In this document: piece by piece, positions 17,548-25,972 of the stretch
Position numbering within the stretch: position 1 is the first letter of the stretch
Layout of the letters: each line of letters begins with the position of its first letter
From: Aquibium oceanicum
GTDB lineage: Bacteria; Pseudomonadota; Alphaproteobacteria; Rhizobiales; Rhizobiaceae
Length of the DNA: 64,000 nucleotides
Assembly (NCBI RefSeq): GCF_001889605.1
Contig: NZ_CP018171.1
Span: 1,302,001 to 1,366,000 of the forward strand
Direction: 5' to 3'
Position numbers and translations under genes: made by a program
Notes under the pieces: model-generated
The model's input: the letters and a program-made list of their open reading frames with translations, nothing else
Told to the model about the DNA's origin: nothing
Databases searched by the model: none

Positions 17548-17562
17548 TTTCGCTGTGCGAAA
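17548..17562. promoter_or_regulatory. Candidate IclR operator in the divergent promoter
   Basis: A perfect 15-bp dyad TTTCGC-TGT-GCGAAA, 15 bases upstream of the ATG of the citryl-CoA-lyase-like gene. IclR-family operators are commonly 15-bp near-palindromes of this shape. The site lies between the IclR gene and its divergent neighbour; assignment to this regulator is inference from position. Confidence 0.6.
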
Positions 17563-17577
17563 ACATTTGAGAGCCTG

Positions 17578-18393
17578 ATGCGTATAGGAAAACAGGACAG
17601 CGCCTTCACGGCCATCGCGACCTCCGACGCGCACTCCATCACCGTCAGGGGGCACGATCTGTGCGCCGATTTGATCGGTAAGACGGATTTCACGGACTAT
17701 TTCTGGCTGCTCGTCCTCGGGGAACGGCCGACGGACAAGCAGCGCGCCGTCACCAATGCTTGCCTCGTGGCGATCGCCGAGCACGGGCTGGTTCCCAGTG
17801 TCCAGGCGTCCCGCATGACGCTCGCCGCGGCGCCCGAAGCCTGGCAGGGGGCCATGGCCGCGGGTCTCCTCGGTATGGGAAGCGTCGTGGCGGGCAGTTC
17901 CGAGATAGCCGGCCGCTACATCGTCGAGGTGCTGGAGGACAGCCGCAAGTCCGGCGCCGACCTGAAGGTCGCCGCGAGCAGGAGCTTGGAGAAACTGAAG
18001 GCTTCGCGTTCGAAAGTGCCGGGGCTCGGCCATCCGCAGCACAACACCGGCGACCCGCGCGCCAACGTGCTCCTCGCTTTCGCCGACGATCTCGGGGTTT
18101 CGGGCGACCATATCGCCTGCCTTCGCGCCATCGCCGCGGAGGCGCCGGGGATCATGGACCGGCCGCTGCCCATCAACGTCTCGGGCGCCATTCCGGCCCT
18201 GATGCTCGATGCCGGATGGCCGATCGAGGCCATGAAGGGCATCCCTCTTCTGGCCCGGGCGGCGGGGCTCGTGGCGCATCTCTACGAGGAATCGCAGCGC
18301 TCCATCGGCTTCATCATGTCCCACAAGGCCGATCTGGCGATCGGCTACGACGGACCCGCCGCCACCCAGGGCGGCGAGAAAAAAAGCGCGTGA
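17578..18393 (+). CDS. Citrate synthase-fold citryl-CoA lyase-like enzyme
   Basis: A 271-aa protein of the short citrate synthase-like / citryl-CoA lyase family, much smaller than true citrate synthase (about 430 aa). GHDLCADLIGKTDFTDYFWLLVLG is near residues 24-47, and VPGLGHPQHNTGDPRA near 148-163 contains the active-site histidine typical of the family. PINVSGAIPALMLDAGW follows near 198. Reactions known in this family cleave or form CoA thioesters of citrate-like acids. Co-transcription with a CoA transferase 10 bases downstream suggests a CoA-dependent C-C cleavage of a tricarboxylic intermediate. The substrate is not established. Confidence 0.78.
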   Translation: MRIGKQDSAFTAIATSDAHSITVRGHDLCADLIGKTDFTDYFWLLVLGERPTDKQRAVTNACLVAIAEHGLVPSVQASRMTLAAAPEAWQGAMAAGLLGMGSVVAGSSEIAGRYIVEVLEDSRKSGADLKVAASRSLEKLKASRSKVPGLGHPQHNTGDPRANVLLAFADDLGVSGDHIACLRAIAAEAPGIMDRPLPINVSGAIPALMLDAGWPIEAMKGIPLLARAAGLVAHLYEESQRSIGFIMSHKADLAIGYDGPAATQGGEKKSA

Positions 18394-18403
18394 GGACGTC
18401 GTC

Positions 18404-19549
18404 ATGACAAAGATCCTCAAGGACGTCCGCGTCGTCGAGATGGGAACCTACATCACGGGCCCGGCCGCGGGCATGCACCTCGCCGATCTCGGTGCGGACG
18501 TGATCAAGGTCGAGCGCCCGGAGACGGGCGATCCCTTCCGCGCCTTCAAGGGCGGGCTCTATTCGCCGCACTACCAGACCTACAATCGCAACAAGCGCTC
18601 GATCGCGCTCGACACCGGCAAGACCGACGACCGCGACGTCTTCCACGAGCTGATCGCCGGAGCGGACGTCTTCATCCAGAATTTCCGGCCCGGCGTCGCC
18701 GAGCGGCTGGGCGCCGGCCACGAAGAGTTGCAGAAGATCAATCCGGGGCTGGTCTACTGCGCCATCACCGGTTTCGGCCAGTCCGGACCGGCGCGCGACC
18801 GGCCGGCTTTCGATACGGTCGCCCAGGCCGCCAGCGCCTATCTGCGCCTGCTCACGCCGCCGGCCAATCCGCGTGTCATCGGTCCGGCCATCGCCGACGC
18901 GGTCACAGGCCACTACGCCGCGCTCGGCATCGTGGCGGCGCTGCTGGAGCGCTCGAAGACAGGCAAGGGCCGCCGCCTCGACATCTCGATGCTGGAAGCC
19001 ATGTGCCACTTCAACCTCGACAGCTTCACGCACTACTTCTCGGTGGGCGAGGTGATGGGGCCGCTCAGCCGGCCCATGGTCTCGCAGTCCTACACCTTCG
19101 CCTGTTCCGACGGGAAATGGATCGCGATCCACCTGTCCTCGCCGACCAAGTTCTGGGAAGGCCTGATGGCCTCGATTGACAGGGCCGACCTTCTGACAGA
19201 TCCACGTTTCGCCGAGCGGCCGAACCGCATCCGGCATCAGCAGGAACTGATCGACATCATGACACCGATCTTCGCCACGAAGACGCGAAGCGAATGGTGC
19301 GACATCCTTCTGGCCAACGAGGTCCCGCACTCGCCGGCATACGAGTCCGACGAGGCGCTGGAGGATCCGCAGGCGAAGCATCTGCATATTGCTGTCGAGG
19401 CCGAACACCCGACGATGGGCGCCTTCAAGACGGTGCGCGCGCCCTACAGCTTCGATGGCGAGCCGGAACTCGACGTGGCGCCGCCGCCGACGCTGGACGA
19501 GCACGGGGCGGAAATCAGGGCGGAACTGGCGCGGCGCAAGGCCGGCTGA
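18404..19549 (+). CDS. CaiB/BaiF-type (family III) CoA transferase
   Basis: A 381-aa family III CoA transferase. It shows LKDVRVVEMGTYITGPAAGMHLADLGADVIKVERPETGDPFR at residues 4-45 and NRNKRSIALDTGKTD near 63. VYCAITGFGQSGPARDRPAFD near 116-136 follows, and the catalytic aspartate is expected in the DRPAFD region. It lies 10 bases downstream of the citryl-CoA-lyase-like gene, implying a two-step activation and cleavage: CoA is moved onto a carboxylic acid, then the thioester is split. The acceptor acid cannot be named from the sequence. Confidence 0.88.
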   Translation: MTKILKDVRVVEMGTYITGPAAGMHLADLGADVIKVERPETGDPFRAFKGGLYSPHYQTYNRNKRSIALDTGKTDDRDVFHELIAGADVFIQNFRPGVAERLGAGHEELQKINPGLVYCAITGFGQSGPARDRPAFDTVAQAASAYLRLLTPPANPRVIGPAIADAVTGHYAALGIVAALLERSKTGKGRRLDISMLEAMCHFNLDSFTHYFSVGEVMGPLSRPMVSQSYTFACSDGKWIAIHLSSPTKFWEGLMASIDRADLLTDPRFAERPNRIRHQQELIDIMTPIFATKTRSEWCDILLANEVPHSPAYESDEALEDPQAKHLHIAVEAEHPTMGAFKTVRAPYSFDGEPELDVAPPPTLDEHGAEIRAELARRKAG

Positions 19550-19583
19550 TCCGGTCGCCGGGGACGAGTTGGGGAGGACGGGT

Positions 19584-19967
19584 ATGGGATTACCGGTAAA
19601 GGACGTGATGCAGGCGAGCAGCCGCATGCTGCAGAAGCAGCTCTACGCGATCTTCACCACGCCCACGGGCGCCATCGAGCCGATCCTGGCCAACATGGAG
19701 GAGCATTTGGCCTTCCAGGTCTCGCTGGAGAAGGAAGGCATTCTCTACGCCGCGGGCCCGATGTGGTCCGACGACGAACAGACATGGGACGGCGACGGCA
19801 TGGTCGTGGTGCGCGCCGGATCGCGCGCCGAGGCGGCGTCGATCGCCGAGCGCGACCCGATGCACAAGAGCGGCGCACGCAAATTCACGGTGAGGCCGTG
19901 GATGATCAACGAGGGAACGGTGACGATCCGGCTCGACAGTTCGAGCCAGACCTTCTCCATCCTTTAG
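19584..19967 (+). CDS. YciI-like protein
   Basis: A 127-aa protein with a YCII-related domain, a ferredoxin-like fold of about 90 residues. Typical parts are LYAIFTTPTGAIEPILANMEEHLAFQVSLEKEGILYAAGPM (residues 20-60) and IAERDPMHKSGARKFTVRPW near 92-111. The start at 19584 has GGGGAGG 7-9 bases upstream. Some YciI-type proteins act on ring-cleavage products (muconolactone isomerase-like), which would suit the neighbouring LigAB system. This is inference. Confidence 0.78.
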   Translation: MGLPVKDVMQASSRMLQKQLYAIFTTPTGAIEPILANMEEHLAFQVSLEKEGILYAAGPMWSDDEQTWDGDGMVVVRAGSRAEAASIAERDPMHKSGARKFTVRPWMINEGTVTIRLDSSSQTFSIL

Positions 19968-19988
19968 GTTTCAAGGGAGGAAAACGGC

Positions 19989-21065
19989 ATGAACAAGCTG
20001 ACTGGAATACTGCTCGCGGGGGCGATCGCGTTTCCGACCGCGGCCTTCTCGCAGGAGACGATCAACCTGACGGTGGCGTCCAGCCATCCGCTGGTCATTC
20101 CGTGGGTCGGGATGATCAAGTCGCACTTCATGGCGGAGACAGATCGTCTTCTCGCCGAGAAGGGCAACTACAAGATTGAATGGCAGGAGGCCTTCGGTGG
20201 CCAGCTCTACAAGGCCAATGCGACGCTCACCTCGGTCGAGGAAGGCATCACCGACATCGGCTGGGTGTTCTCGTTCCTGGAGGCGGCGAAGCTGCCGCTG
20301 AGCCAGGTGTCGAGCTATGCGCCCTTCGCCACCGCCAATCCGCCGGTCCAGCTGGAGGTCATGTCCGAGCTGCTGGAGACCAACGAGGCCTTCAGGAACG
20401 AGTGGGAGCAGTACAATCTCAAGGTGCTCGGCCTGACCGGAACCGACAGCTACGATGTCTACACCAAGCAGCCGATCACCGGCCTCAAGGACCTGGACGG
20501 CATGAAGCTCTCGGCCCCGGGCGTGCTCGCAAACTGGCTGCGCGGCACGGGAGCTAACGCCGTCGACGGCGCGCTCACGACCTTCTACACCGACATCCAG
20601 ACCGGCGTGTCCGACGGCGTACTGTCGCTGGCGCTCGGCGTGCTGCCCGCCAAGCTCTACGAGGTGGCGCCCTACGTCACGCGGGTCAACATCGGCGTCG
20701 CCTATTCGGGTGCGGTGGCGATCAACCGCGACACCTGGGACGGGCTTCCCGAAGAGGTGCAGGATGCCATGGTCGCGGCCGGCAAGTTCTACACCGAGGA
20801 GCACGGCAAGGACCTGCTCGAGCGGCATGAGGCGGCGTTCAAGAAGATGTTGGAGATCGGCGCGAGCCAGAACCCGCCGGTGACCATGACCGAAATGTCG
20901 GCCGAGGATCGGCAGGCCTGGGTCGACGGCCTGCCGGACATCGCGGGCGAATGGGCGGCCGACGCCGAATCGCGCGGGCTTCCGGGACGCGAGTTCCTCG
21001 CGGCCTACATGGAAGGCCTACGCAAGCGCGGCGAAACGCCGGCCCGCGACTGGGACAAGCAGTAG
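19989..21065 (+). CDS. TRAP transporter substrate-binding protein (DctP type)
   Basis: A 358-aa periplasmic solute receptor. A signal peptide (residues 1-21, cleavage after AAFS) is followed by the DctP-family body: a TVASSHPLVIP start, GGQLYKANATLTSVEEGITDIGWV near 74-97 and LKDLDGMKLSAPGVL near 165. It starts the dctP-dctQ-dctM set and follows GGGAGG. It should deliver an organic acid to the QM permease. Context suggests an aromatic or tricarboxylic acid that the neighbouring enzymes degrade. Confidence 0.92.
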   Translation: MNKLTGILLAGAIAFPTAAFSQETINLTVASSHPLVIPWVGMIKSHFMAETDRLLAEKGNYKIEWQEAFGGQLYKANATLTSVEEGITDIGWVFSFLEAAKLPLSQVSSYAPFATANPPVQLEVMSELLETNEAFRNEWEQYNLKVLGLTGTDSYDVYTKQPITGLKDLDGMKLSAPGVLANWLRGTGANAVDGALTTFYTDIQTGVSDGVLSLALGVLPAKLYEVAPYVTRVNIGVAYSGAVAINRDTWDGLPEEVQDAMVAAGKFYTEEHGKDLLERHEAAFKKMLEIGASQNPPVTMTEMSAEDRQAWVDGLPDIAGEWAADAESRGLPGREFLAAYMEGLRKRGETPARDWDKQ

Positions 21066-21090
21066 CGGCAAGGCGGGAAGCCGCAGGGCC

Positions 21091-21660
21091 ATGGCCACAG
21101 CCGCAAACGGGGAAGGCGCCGCGACGGAGCGGCGCCGCACCTCCGCCTTCATGCGCATGTGGTCGCGTGCCGTCGACGGGCTCGCGGCCCTCGGCACCCT
21201 GATGATCGTCCTCCTGATGACGATGATCTTCTGCGACGTGCTGGCCCGCAACCTGATCGGCGGCTCGCTTCCGCTGGTCTCGGAGCTTGGCGCGCTCACG
21301 CTGGTGATGATCGTCTTTCTCCAGCTCGGCACGACGGTACGCAACGACCGGCTCGCCCGCACCGACTTCTTCTTTGCCATGCTTGAAGGCAGAAGCCCGC
21401 GCACCTCGGCCTTCGTGGCTGGAGTGTGGGACCTGTTCGGCATCGCGGTCTGCGCCGGCATCGCCTGGTCGACGTGGGGAATTCTCTGGAAGGATTACGA
21501 GCATGCCGAATACATCGGCGTGACCGGCGTCGCGACGGTCCAGACCTGGCCGTTTCGTGCCCTGATACTGGTCGGCGTCACGGTCGCTGCATTGCAGTTC
21601 GTCATCCAGGCCGCCCGGTCCTTCGCCAGGGCCGCGGTTCCGGGGGATCCCGCTCCATGA
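21091..21660 (+). CDS. TRAP transporter small permease (DctQ type)
   Basis: A 189-aa protein with four transmembrane helices (about residues 33-52, 65-85, 110-130 and 150-172) and a family-typical MIFCDVLARNLIGGSLPLVSELG near 47-69. It couples with the large permease; its stop overlaps the dctM ATG by 4 bases. The N-terminal 25 residues are charged and probably cytoplasmic. Confidence 0.9.
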   Translation: MATAANGEGAATERRRTSAFMRMWSRAVDGLAALGTLMIVLLMTMIFCDVLARNLIGGSLPLVSELGALTLVMIVFLQLGTTVRNDRLARTDFFFAMLEGRSPRTSAFVAGVWDLFGIAVCAGIAWSTWGILWKDYEHAEYIGVTGVATVQTWPFRALILVGVTVAALQFVIQAARSFARAAVPGDPAP

Positions 21661-22976
21661 CGGGCATCGAGATCGGCGCGGCCGGCGTCGCGGCCCTAAT
21701 TGTCTTGATCGGGCTCGGTATGCCGATCGGCATCGGTATGATCGTCGTCTCGTTTGTCGGCGTGACGCTGATCCGAAACGAGACCGTGGCCATGCGAATG
21801 ATGGGCTCGGTCGCCAACGACAGCCTGGAGGAATACCTCTTCGCCGTCGTTCCACTCTTCGTGCTCATGGGGCTGCTGGTAACCATATCGGGCGTCGGCA
21901 AGGACACGTTCGACCTGTTCGAGCGCCTGCTGCGCCGGGTGCGAGCGGGGCTCGGCGTGGCGACCGTCTTCGCCAATGCCGTGTTCGCCTCGATTACCGG
22001 CATCTCGATCGCCTCGGCTTCGGTCTTCTCGCGCGTCGCGGTGCCGGAGATGACCCGCCACGGCTACAGCCGCCGCTTCTCCACAGGGGTGGTGGCGGGC
22101 AGTTCGGTGCTGGGCATGCTCATCCCGCCGTCGCTGCTGATGATCGTCTATGCGGTGCTTGCCGAGGAATCGGTCGGGCGCATGTTCCTGGCCGGCATCG
22201 GTCCGGGCATCATGCTCTCGATCCTGTTCTCGGCCACCGTCGTCATCATGGCTACCTGGTGGAAGTCCGCCGTTTTCGAACGGCCATCCGCCGAGTTCGA
22301 CGAGACGGAGGAGGAACTCGAGAAGTTCCCATTCGTCGCGAGAGCGCTTCCGATCGTCGCCCTTGTCACCCTCGTGCTCGGCGGGCTCTACGGAGGCTTC
22401 TTCAATCCGACCGAGGCCGGAGCGGTGGGCGCGCTGGGCGCGCTCGCCATCGCGCTCCTGCGAAAGTCGCTGGATGCGTCGAAGTTCTGGGGCCTCCTCG
22501 TCGAAACCGGACAGGTAACGGTCTCGGTCCTCTTCCTGATCCTCGCCGCGACTTTCTTCTCGCGCATGCTCGCCATGTCCGGCCTGCCCAACATGCTGGC
22601 CGAAACGCTGCTCAGCGGCTCGATCGGGCCCTATGGGTTCCTGCTGATCTTCCTGGTTCTGGTGATCGTGATGGGCTTCCTGATCGATTCCATCTCGATC
22701 ATGCTCATCCTCTTGCCCATCGCCCTGCCGGTGGCGAAGGAGGCGGGCTTCGATCTGATCTGGTTCGGGGTGATCACGGTGGTCGCAGTCGAAATCGGGC
22801 TCCTCACCCCGCCCTTCGGGCTTTCGGTCTACACGATCAAGTCGGCGATCGATGATCCGGACCTGAAGGTCGGCGAAATCTTCCGGGGCGCCATGCCCTT
22901 CGTCGCGGCGATGATCGTGGGACTGGCGATCCTCGTCGCATTCCCGCAGATCGCCGTCTGGCTAGCGAGGCTTTAG
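21657..22976 (+). CDS. TRAP transporter large permease (DctM type)
   Basis: A 439-aa permease with about a dozen hydrophobic segments. DctM landmarks are FAVVPLFVLMGLL near residue 62, SVLGMLIPPSLLMIVYAVLAEESVGRMFLAGIGPG near 145-180, FFNPTEAGAVGALGAL near 248 and LLTPPFGLSVYTIK near 381. The chosen ATG at 21657 overlaps the small-permease stop. With the periplasmic receptor it forms a sodium- or proton-coupled high-affinity importer. Confidence 0.93.
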   Translation: MTGIEIGAAGVAALIVLIGLGMPIGIGMIVVSFVGVTLIRNETVAMRMMGSVANDSLEEYLFAVVPLFVLMGLLVTISGVGKDTFDLFERLLRRVRAGLGVATVFANAVFASITGISIASASVFSRVAVPEMTRHGYSRRFSTGVVAGSSVLGMLIPPSLLMIVYAVLAEESVGRMFLAGIGPGIMLSILFSATVVIMATWWKSAVFERPSAEFDETEEELEKFPFVARALPIVALVTLVLGGLYGGFFNPTEAGAVGALGALAIALLRKSLDASKFWGLLVETGQVTVSVLFLILAATFFSRMLAMSGLPNMLAETLLSGSIGPYGFLLIFLVLVIVMGFLIDSISIMLILLPIALPVAKEAGFDLIWFGVITVVAVEIGLLTPPFGLSVYTIKSAIDDPDLKVGEIFRGAMPFVAAMIVGLAILVAFPQIAVWLARL

Positions 22977-22977
22977 C

Positions 22978-23511
22978 ATGAACCTTCTTTGTCTCTCGGG
23001 AAGCCTGAGAGCGGCGTCCTCATCCCGCGCTGTGCTGGAACACATCGCCGGTCATCTTCCCGAAGGCGTGACGGCGTCCCGCTTCGATATCGGCAGCCTG
23101 CCCCACTACAACGCAGACCTCGGCGCGCCGGAGGTGGTGGAAGCCTTCAAGGCGGCGATCGAGGCCGCCGACGGCCTCGTCATCGTTACCCCGGAATACA
23201 ACTACAGCGTCCCCGGTGTCCTGAAGAACGCCATCGACTGGGCTTCTCGGCCGGCCTATGCCTCGGTCTTCAAGCACAAACCGGTCCTCGTCGCCTCAAC
23301 TTCGGGCGGGGCGCTCGGCGGCGTGCGTGCGCAGGCGCATCTGAAATACAGCCTGAACGGCATGCTGGCGCGGGTCTTCCCGTGGCAGGAGTTGGTGGTG
23401 CCGCAGGCGAATCAGAAGGTGAAGGACGGCGTGTTTTCCGACCCCGCGACCGAGGCCTTCATCGGCGAGGCCGTCGCCGCCTTCGTCGAGTCCATCGCTG
23501 CCGGCCGATAG
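22978..23511 (+). CDS. NADPH-dependent FMN reductase family protein
   Basis: A 177-aa flavodoxin-fold reductase of the ChrR/azoreductase-like family. The phosphate-binding start LCLSGSLRAASSSRAVL and the family motif TPEYNYSVPGVLKNAIDWASRP (residues 63-84) are clear, as is STSGGALGGVRAQ near 102. The gene begins one base after the dctM stop, so it is probably the last member of the plus-strand operon. It could supply reduced flavin or reduce quinonoid by-products; the substrate is unknown. Confidence 0.9.
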   Translation: MNLLCLSGSLRAASSSRAVLEHIAGHLPEGVTASRFDIGSLPHYNADLGAPEVVEAFKAAIEAADGLVIVTPEYNYSVPGVLKNAIDWASRPAYASVFKHKPVLVASTSGGALGGVRAQAHLKYSLNGMLARVFPWQELVVPQANQKVKDGVFSDPATEAFIGEAVAAFVESIAAGR

Positions 23512-23564
23512 GGAAACCCTCGGGCGCGATGCAGGCGGAGGGGCTGCCGCCGGGCGGCCGCCGC

Positions 23565-24182
23565 TCAGCTATGCGCGAAAATGTCTTCTTCGTCCCAGCC
23601 CATCAGGTCGAGCTTCGACCGGGTCGGCAGGAACTCGAAACAGGCCTCGGCCTCCGCCATGCGACCGTCGCGCGACAGCCGGCCAAGAAGGGCATCGCGC
23701 AGCCGATGCAAGTGGAGCACGTCGGAGGCGGCATACTCCAACTGCTCCGGCGACAGCGTTTCGGCCGCCCAGTCGGACGACTGCTGCTGCTTCGACAGCG
23801 TGATGCCTAGGAATTCCTGGCAGACGTCCTTCAGTCCGTGCCGGTCGGTGTAGGTGCGGGTGAGCCGCGAGGCGATCTTGGTGCAGAAGACCGGCGAGGG
23901 CATCACCCCGAAGGCGTGAAACAGCACCGCGAGGTCGAAGCGCCCGAAGTGGAAGATCTTGGTGATCCGCTCGTTGCCCAGCAGCGAAACGAGATTGGGC
24001 GCCGCCGTCTGGCCGCGGTCGATCTGGATCACGTCGGCCGTACCGTCGCCGGGCGACATCTGCACCACGCAGAGCCGGTCGCGGTGCGGCTTCAGCCCCA
24101 GCGTCTCGGTATCGATGGCGACCGCCTCGACGTCGTAGTGCGTGAGGTCCGGCAGGTCGTTCCGGTGGAAGCGGATGCTCAA
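23565..24182 (-). CDS. Short RNase D-like 3-5 exonuclease
   Basis: A 205-aa DEDD-family exonuclease. Its three motifs are AIDTETLGL near residue 22 (ExoI), FHFGRFDLAVL near 77 (ExoII) and YAASDVLHLHRL near 146 (ExoIII, DEDDy). It is only about half the length of RNase D and lacks the C-terminal HRDC domains, as in small alphaproteobacterial ribonuclease D-like proteins. The start is a TTG at 24182 supported by GAGGAGG 7 bases upstream. It probably trims structured RNA 3-prime ends. Confidence 0.86.
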   Translation of the reverse strand: MSIRFHRNDLPDLTHYDVEAVAIDTETLGLKPHRDRLCVVQMSPGDGTADVIQIDRGQTAAPNLVSLLGNERITKIFHFGRFDLAVLFHAFGVMPSPVFCTKIASRLTRTYTDRHGLKDVCQEFLGITLSKQQQSSDWAAETLSPEQLEYAASDVLHLHRLRDALLGRLSRDGRMAEAEACFEFLPTRSKLDLMGWDEEDIFAHS

Positions 24183-24194
24183 AGTCTCGCCTCC

Positions 24195-25583
24195 TCAGTC
24201 TGCCAGCGCGCCGAGGATGCGCGCCCAGGACCTCTGACCTTTGTGGAAGGACGACATCTCGTATTTCTCGTTGGGCGAATGGACTCGGTCGTCCGGCAGT
24301 CCGAAACCGACCAGCAGCGAATCCATGCCGAGCATCTTCTGGAAGTCGCCGACGATCGGGATCGATCCACCCATGGCGATCATCACCGCCTCGTTCGGCC
24401 ACTCGTCCGACAGCGCCTGCTTGGCTTTCACCAGCAGCGGCGAATCGTAGGACAACTGGATCGCCGGCGACCCGCCGTGCTCGTGGAACTCGACCGAACA
24501 GTCTGACGGAATGCGCGCCTTGACGAAGTCGCGGAACGCGGCGCGGATCTTCTGCGGATCCTGCTTGTGCACCAGCCGGAACGAGACCTTCGCCGAGGCC
24601 TCGGCCGCGATCACGGTCTTGAAGCCCTTTCCGGTATAGCCGCCGAAGATGCCGTTCACTTCCGCGGTCGGGCGCGCCCAGGTGAGTTCGAGCACGGACC
24701 GGCCCTTCTCGCCGGCAGGAACCGAAAGCCCGATGTCGGCCAGAAAATTCTCCGCGCCGCGGCCGAGCTTTTCCCAGACATCGAGGACCTCCTGCGGCGT
24801 CTCGTCGACGCCGTCGTAGAAGCCGGGGATGGTGATGCGGCCGTTCTCGTCGTGCAGGTCGGCCAGCACCTTCGTGAGGATATGGATGGGATTGGCGGCG
24901 GCACCGCCGTAGAGGCCCGAATGCAGGTCGCGATTGGCGGCATGCACGGTGATCTCCTCGCCGACCAGGCCGCGCAGCGCCGTCGAGATCGCCGGGGTAT
25001 CGGCGTCCCACATGCCGGTGTCGCAAACCAGCGCGAAGTCTGCCTTCAGTTCCCCGGCATTGGCCTCCAGGAAAGGCTTCAGCGAGGGCGAGCCGGACTC
25101 CTCCTCGCCCTCGAACAGGATCGTCACCTTGCAGGGCAGGCTGCCGGTCTCCGCCTTCCAGGCGCGGCATGCTTCCACGAAGGTCATCAGCTGGCCCTTG
25201 TCGTCGGCCGAGCCACGCCCGGTGATGATGCGCCGGCCGTTCGGCGCGGTCTTCTGAGCCGGGTCGAAAGGATCGTCTTCCCACAGTTCCACCGGATCGA
25301 CCGGCTGCACGTCGTAGTGACCGTAAAACAGCACGTGCGGCGCGTCCGCCGAGGGACCGTCGTGATGTGCCACCACCATCGGGTGGCCGGCCGTGTCGCG
25401 CAGGCTTGCCGAGAACCCGATCGTCTCCAGGTCGCGCACCAGCCATTCGCCCGCCTTGCGGCAGTCGTTCGCATAGGCTGGATCGGTCGAGATCGAGCGG
25501 ATGCGGAGAAGTTCGAACAGGCGCGACAGACTGTCGTCGAGCCCGGAATCAAGCGTGGAAAGTACGGTGGAAAGTGCGGTCAT
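24195..25583 (-). CDS. M20 family dipeptidase / metallopeptidase
   Basis: A 462-aa zinc peptidase of the M20 family, close to ArgE/DapE/CNDP-like dipeptidases. Metal ligands are visible in LFYGHYDVQP near residue 83, GRGSADDKGQ near 117, FEGEEESGSP near 150 and DTGMWDADTP near 181, with the last histidine in HSPNEKYE near 438. The ATG at 25583 puts the first motif at its normal distance. Long upstream in-frame extension is not supported. The next gene on this strand (RNase D-like) starts 12 bases after its stop. Confidence 0.9.
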   Translation of the reverse strand: MTALSTVLSTLDSGLDDSLSRLFELLRIRSISTDPAYANDCRKAGEWLVRDLETIGFSASLRDTAGHPMVVAHHDGPSADAPHVLFYGHYDVQPVDPVELWEDDPFDPAQKTAPNGRRIITGRGSADDKGQLMTFVEACRAWKAETGSLPCKVTILFEGEEESGSPSLKPFLEANAGELKADFALVCDTGMWDADTPAISTALRGLVGEEITVHAANRDLHSGLYGGAAANPIHILTKVLADLHDENGRITIPGFYDGVDETPQEVLDVWEKLGRGAENFLADIGLSVPAGEKGRSVLELTWARPTAEVNGIFGGYTGKGFKTVIAAEASAKVSFRLVHKQDPQKIRAAFRDFVKARIPSDCSVEFHEHGGSPAIQLSYDSPLLVKAKQALSDEWPNEAVMIAMGGSIPIVGDFQKMLGMDSLLVGFGLPDDRVHSPNEKYEMSSFHKGQRSWARILGALAD

Positions 25584-25744
25584 CAATTCATCTCGTCGGC
25601 AGGATGCTGATCGGTTCTGGTCGGAGCGGCGCGACCCTAATGCATGGAGGATGGAAAGGGGAGGGGATTTTGCCAACCGCATGGCGGTCGCGCGAGCGCT
25701 CCCCGCTTGCATGGAGTGCCATATCTAATTTTGGGAGGAAATTG

Positions 25745-25791
25745 GGAACCGACGGCGCGGGGTGGGGGTGGGGGAGTGCGCCGTCGGTTCC
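25745..25791. repeat. 14-bp perfect hairpin with G-run loop
   Basis: GGAACCGACGGCGC (25745-25758) is the exact complement of GCGCCGTCGGTTCC (25778-25791). The 19-base loop has three G runs (GGGGTGGGGGTGGGGG) on the plus strand, C runs on the minus strand. There is no clean T tract on either side, so it is not a standard terminator. A leader structure for the M20 gene or part of a small RNA are options. Confidence 0.7.
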
Positions 25792-25922
25792 AGTTGGCGT
25801 TTTGGGGGCGCCAGACGCATGAACTCGGGCGAATCCGATTGGTTCCCGGCCAACAGGAAAAAAGTTGAAGAAGCTGCCGTGGCCGGCATTTGCGATCCGG
25901 ACGTAGCGATCGAAAAAGCCGG

Positions 25923-25952
25923 TTGACAAATATACCAACCAGTCGGTATTAA
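25923..25952 (+). promoter_or_regulatory. TetR promoter with operator between -35 and -10
   Basis: TTGACA at 25923-25928 and TATTAA at 25947-25952 (18-bp spacing) flank and overlap the imperfect dyad ATACCAACC-AGTCGGTAT (25932-25949), 7 of 9 positions matching. The position is ideal for autorepression by the TetR protein starting at 25973. AGGAG lies about 8 bases before its ATG. Confidence 0.65.
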
Positions 25953-25972
25953 ATCAGTCGAGGAGACGACGA

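Larger units (their letters stand above)
25584..25972. other. Intergenic region with a large GC-rich hairpin and the TetR promoter
   Basis: A 389-bp gap between the leftward M20 peptidase and the rightward TetR gene. No convincing coding frame is seen. It contains a 14-bp perfect inverted repeat (25745-25758 with 25778-25791) with a G-rich 19-base loop, and the TetR promoter and operator at 25923-25952. The rest shows nothing recognisable. Confidence 0.7.
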
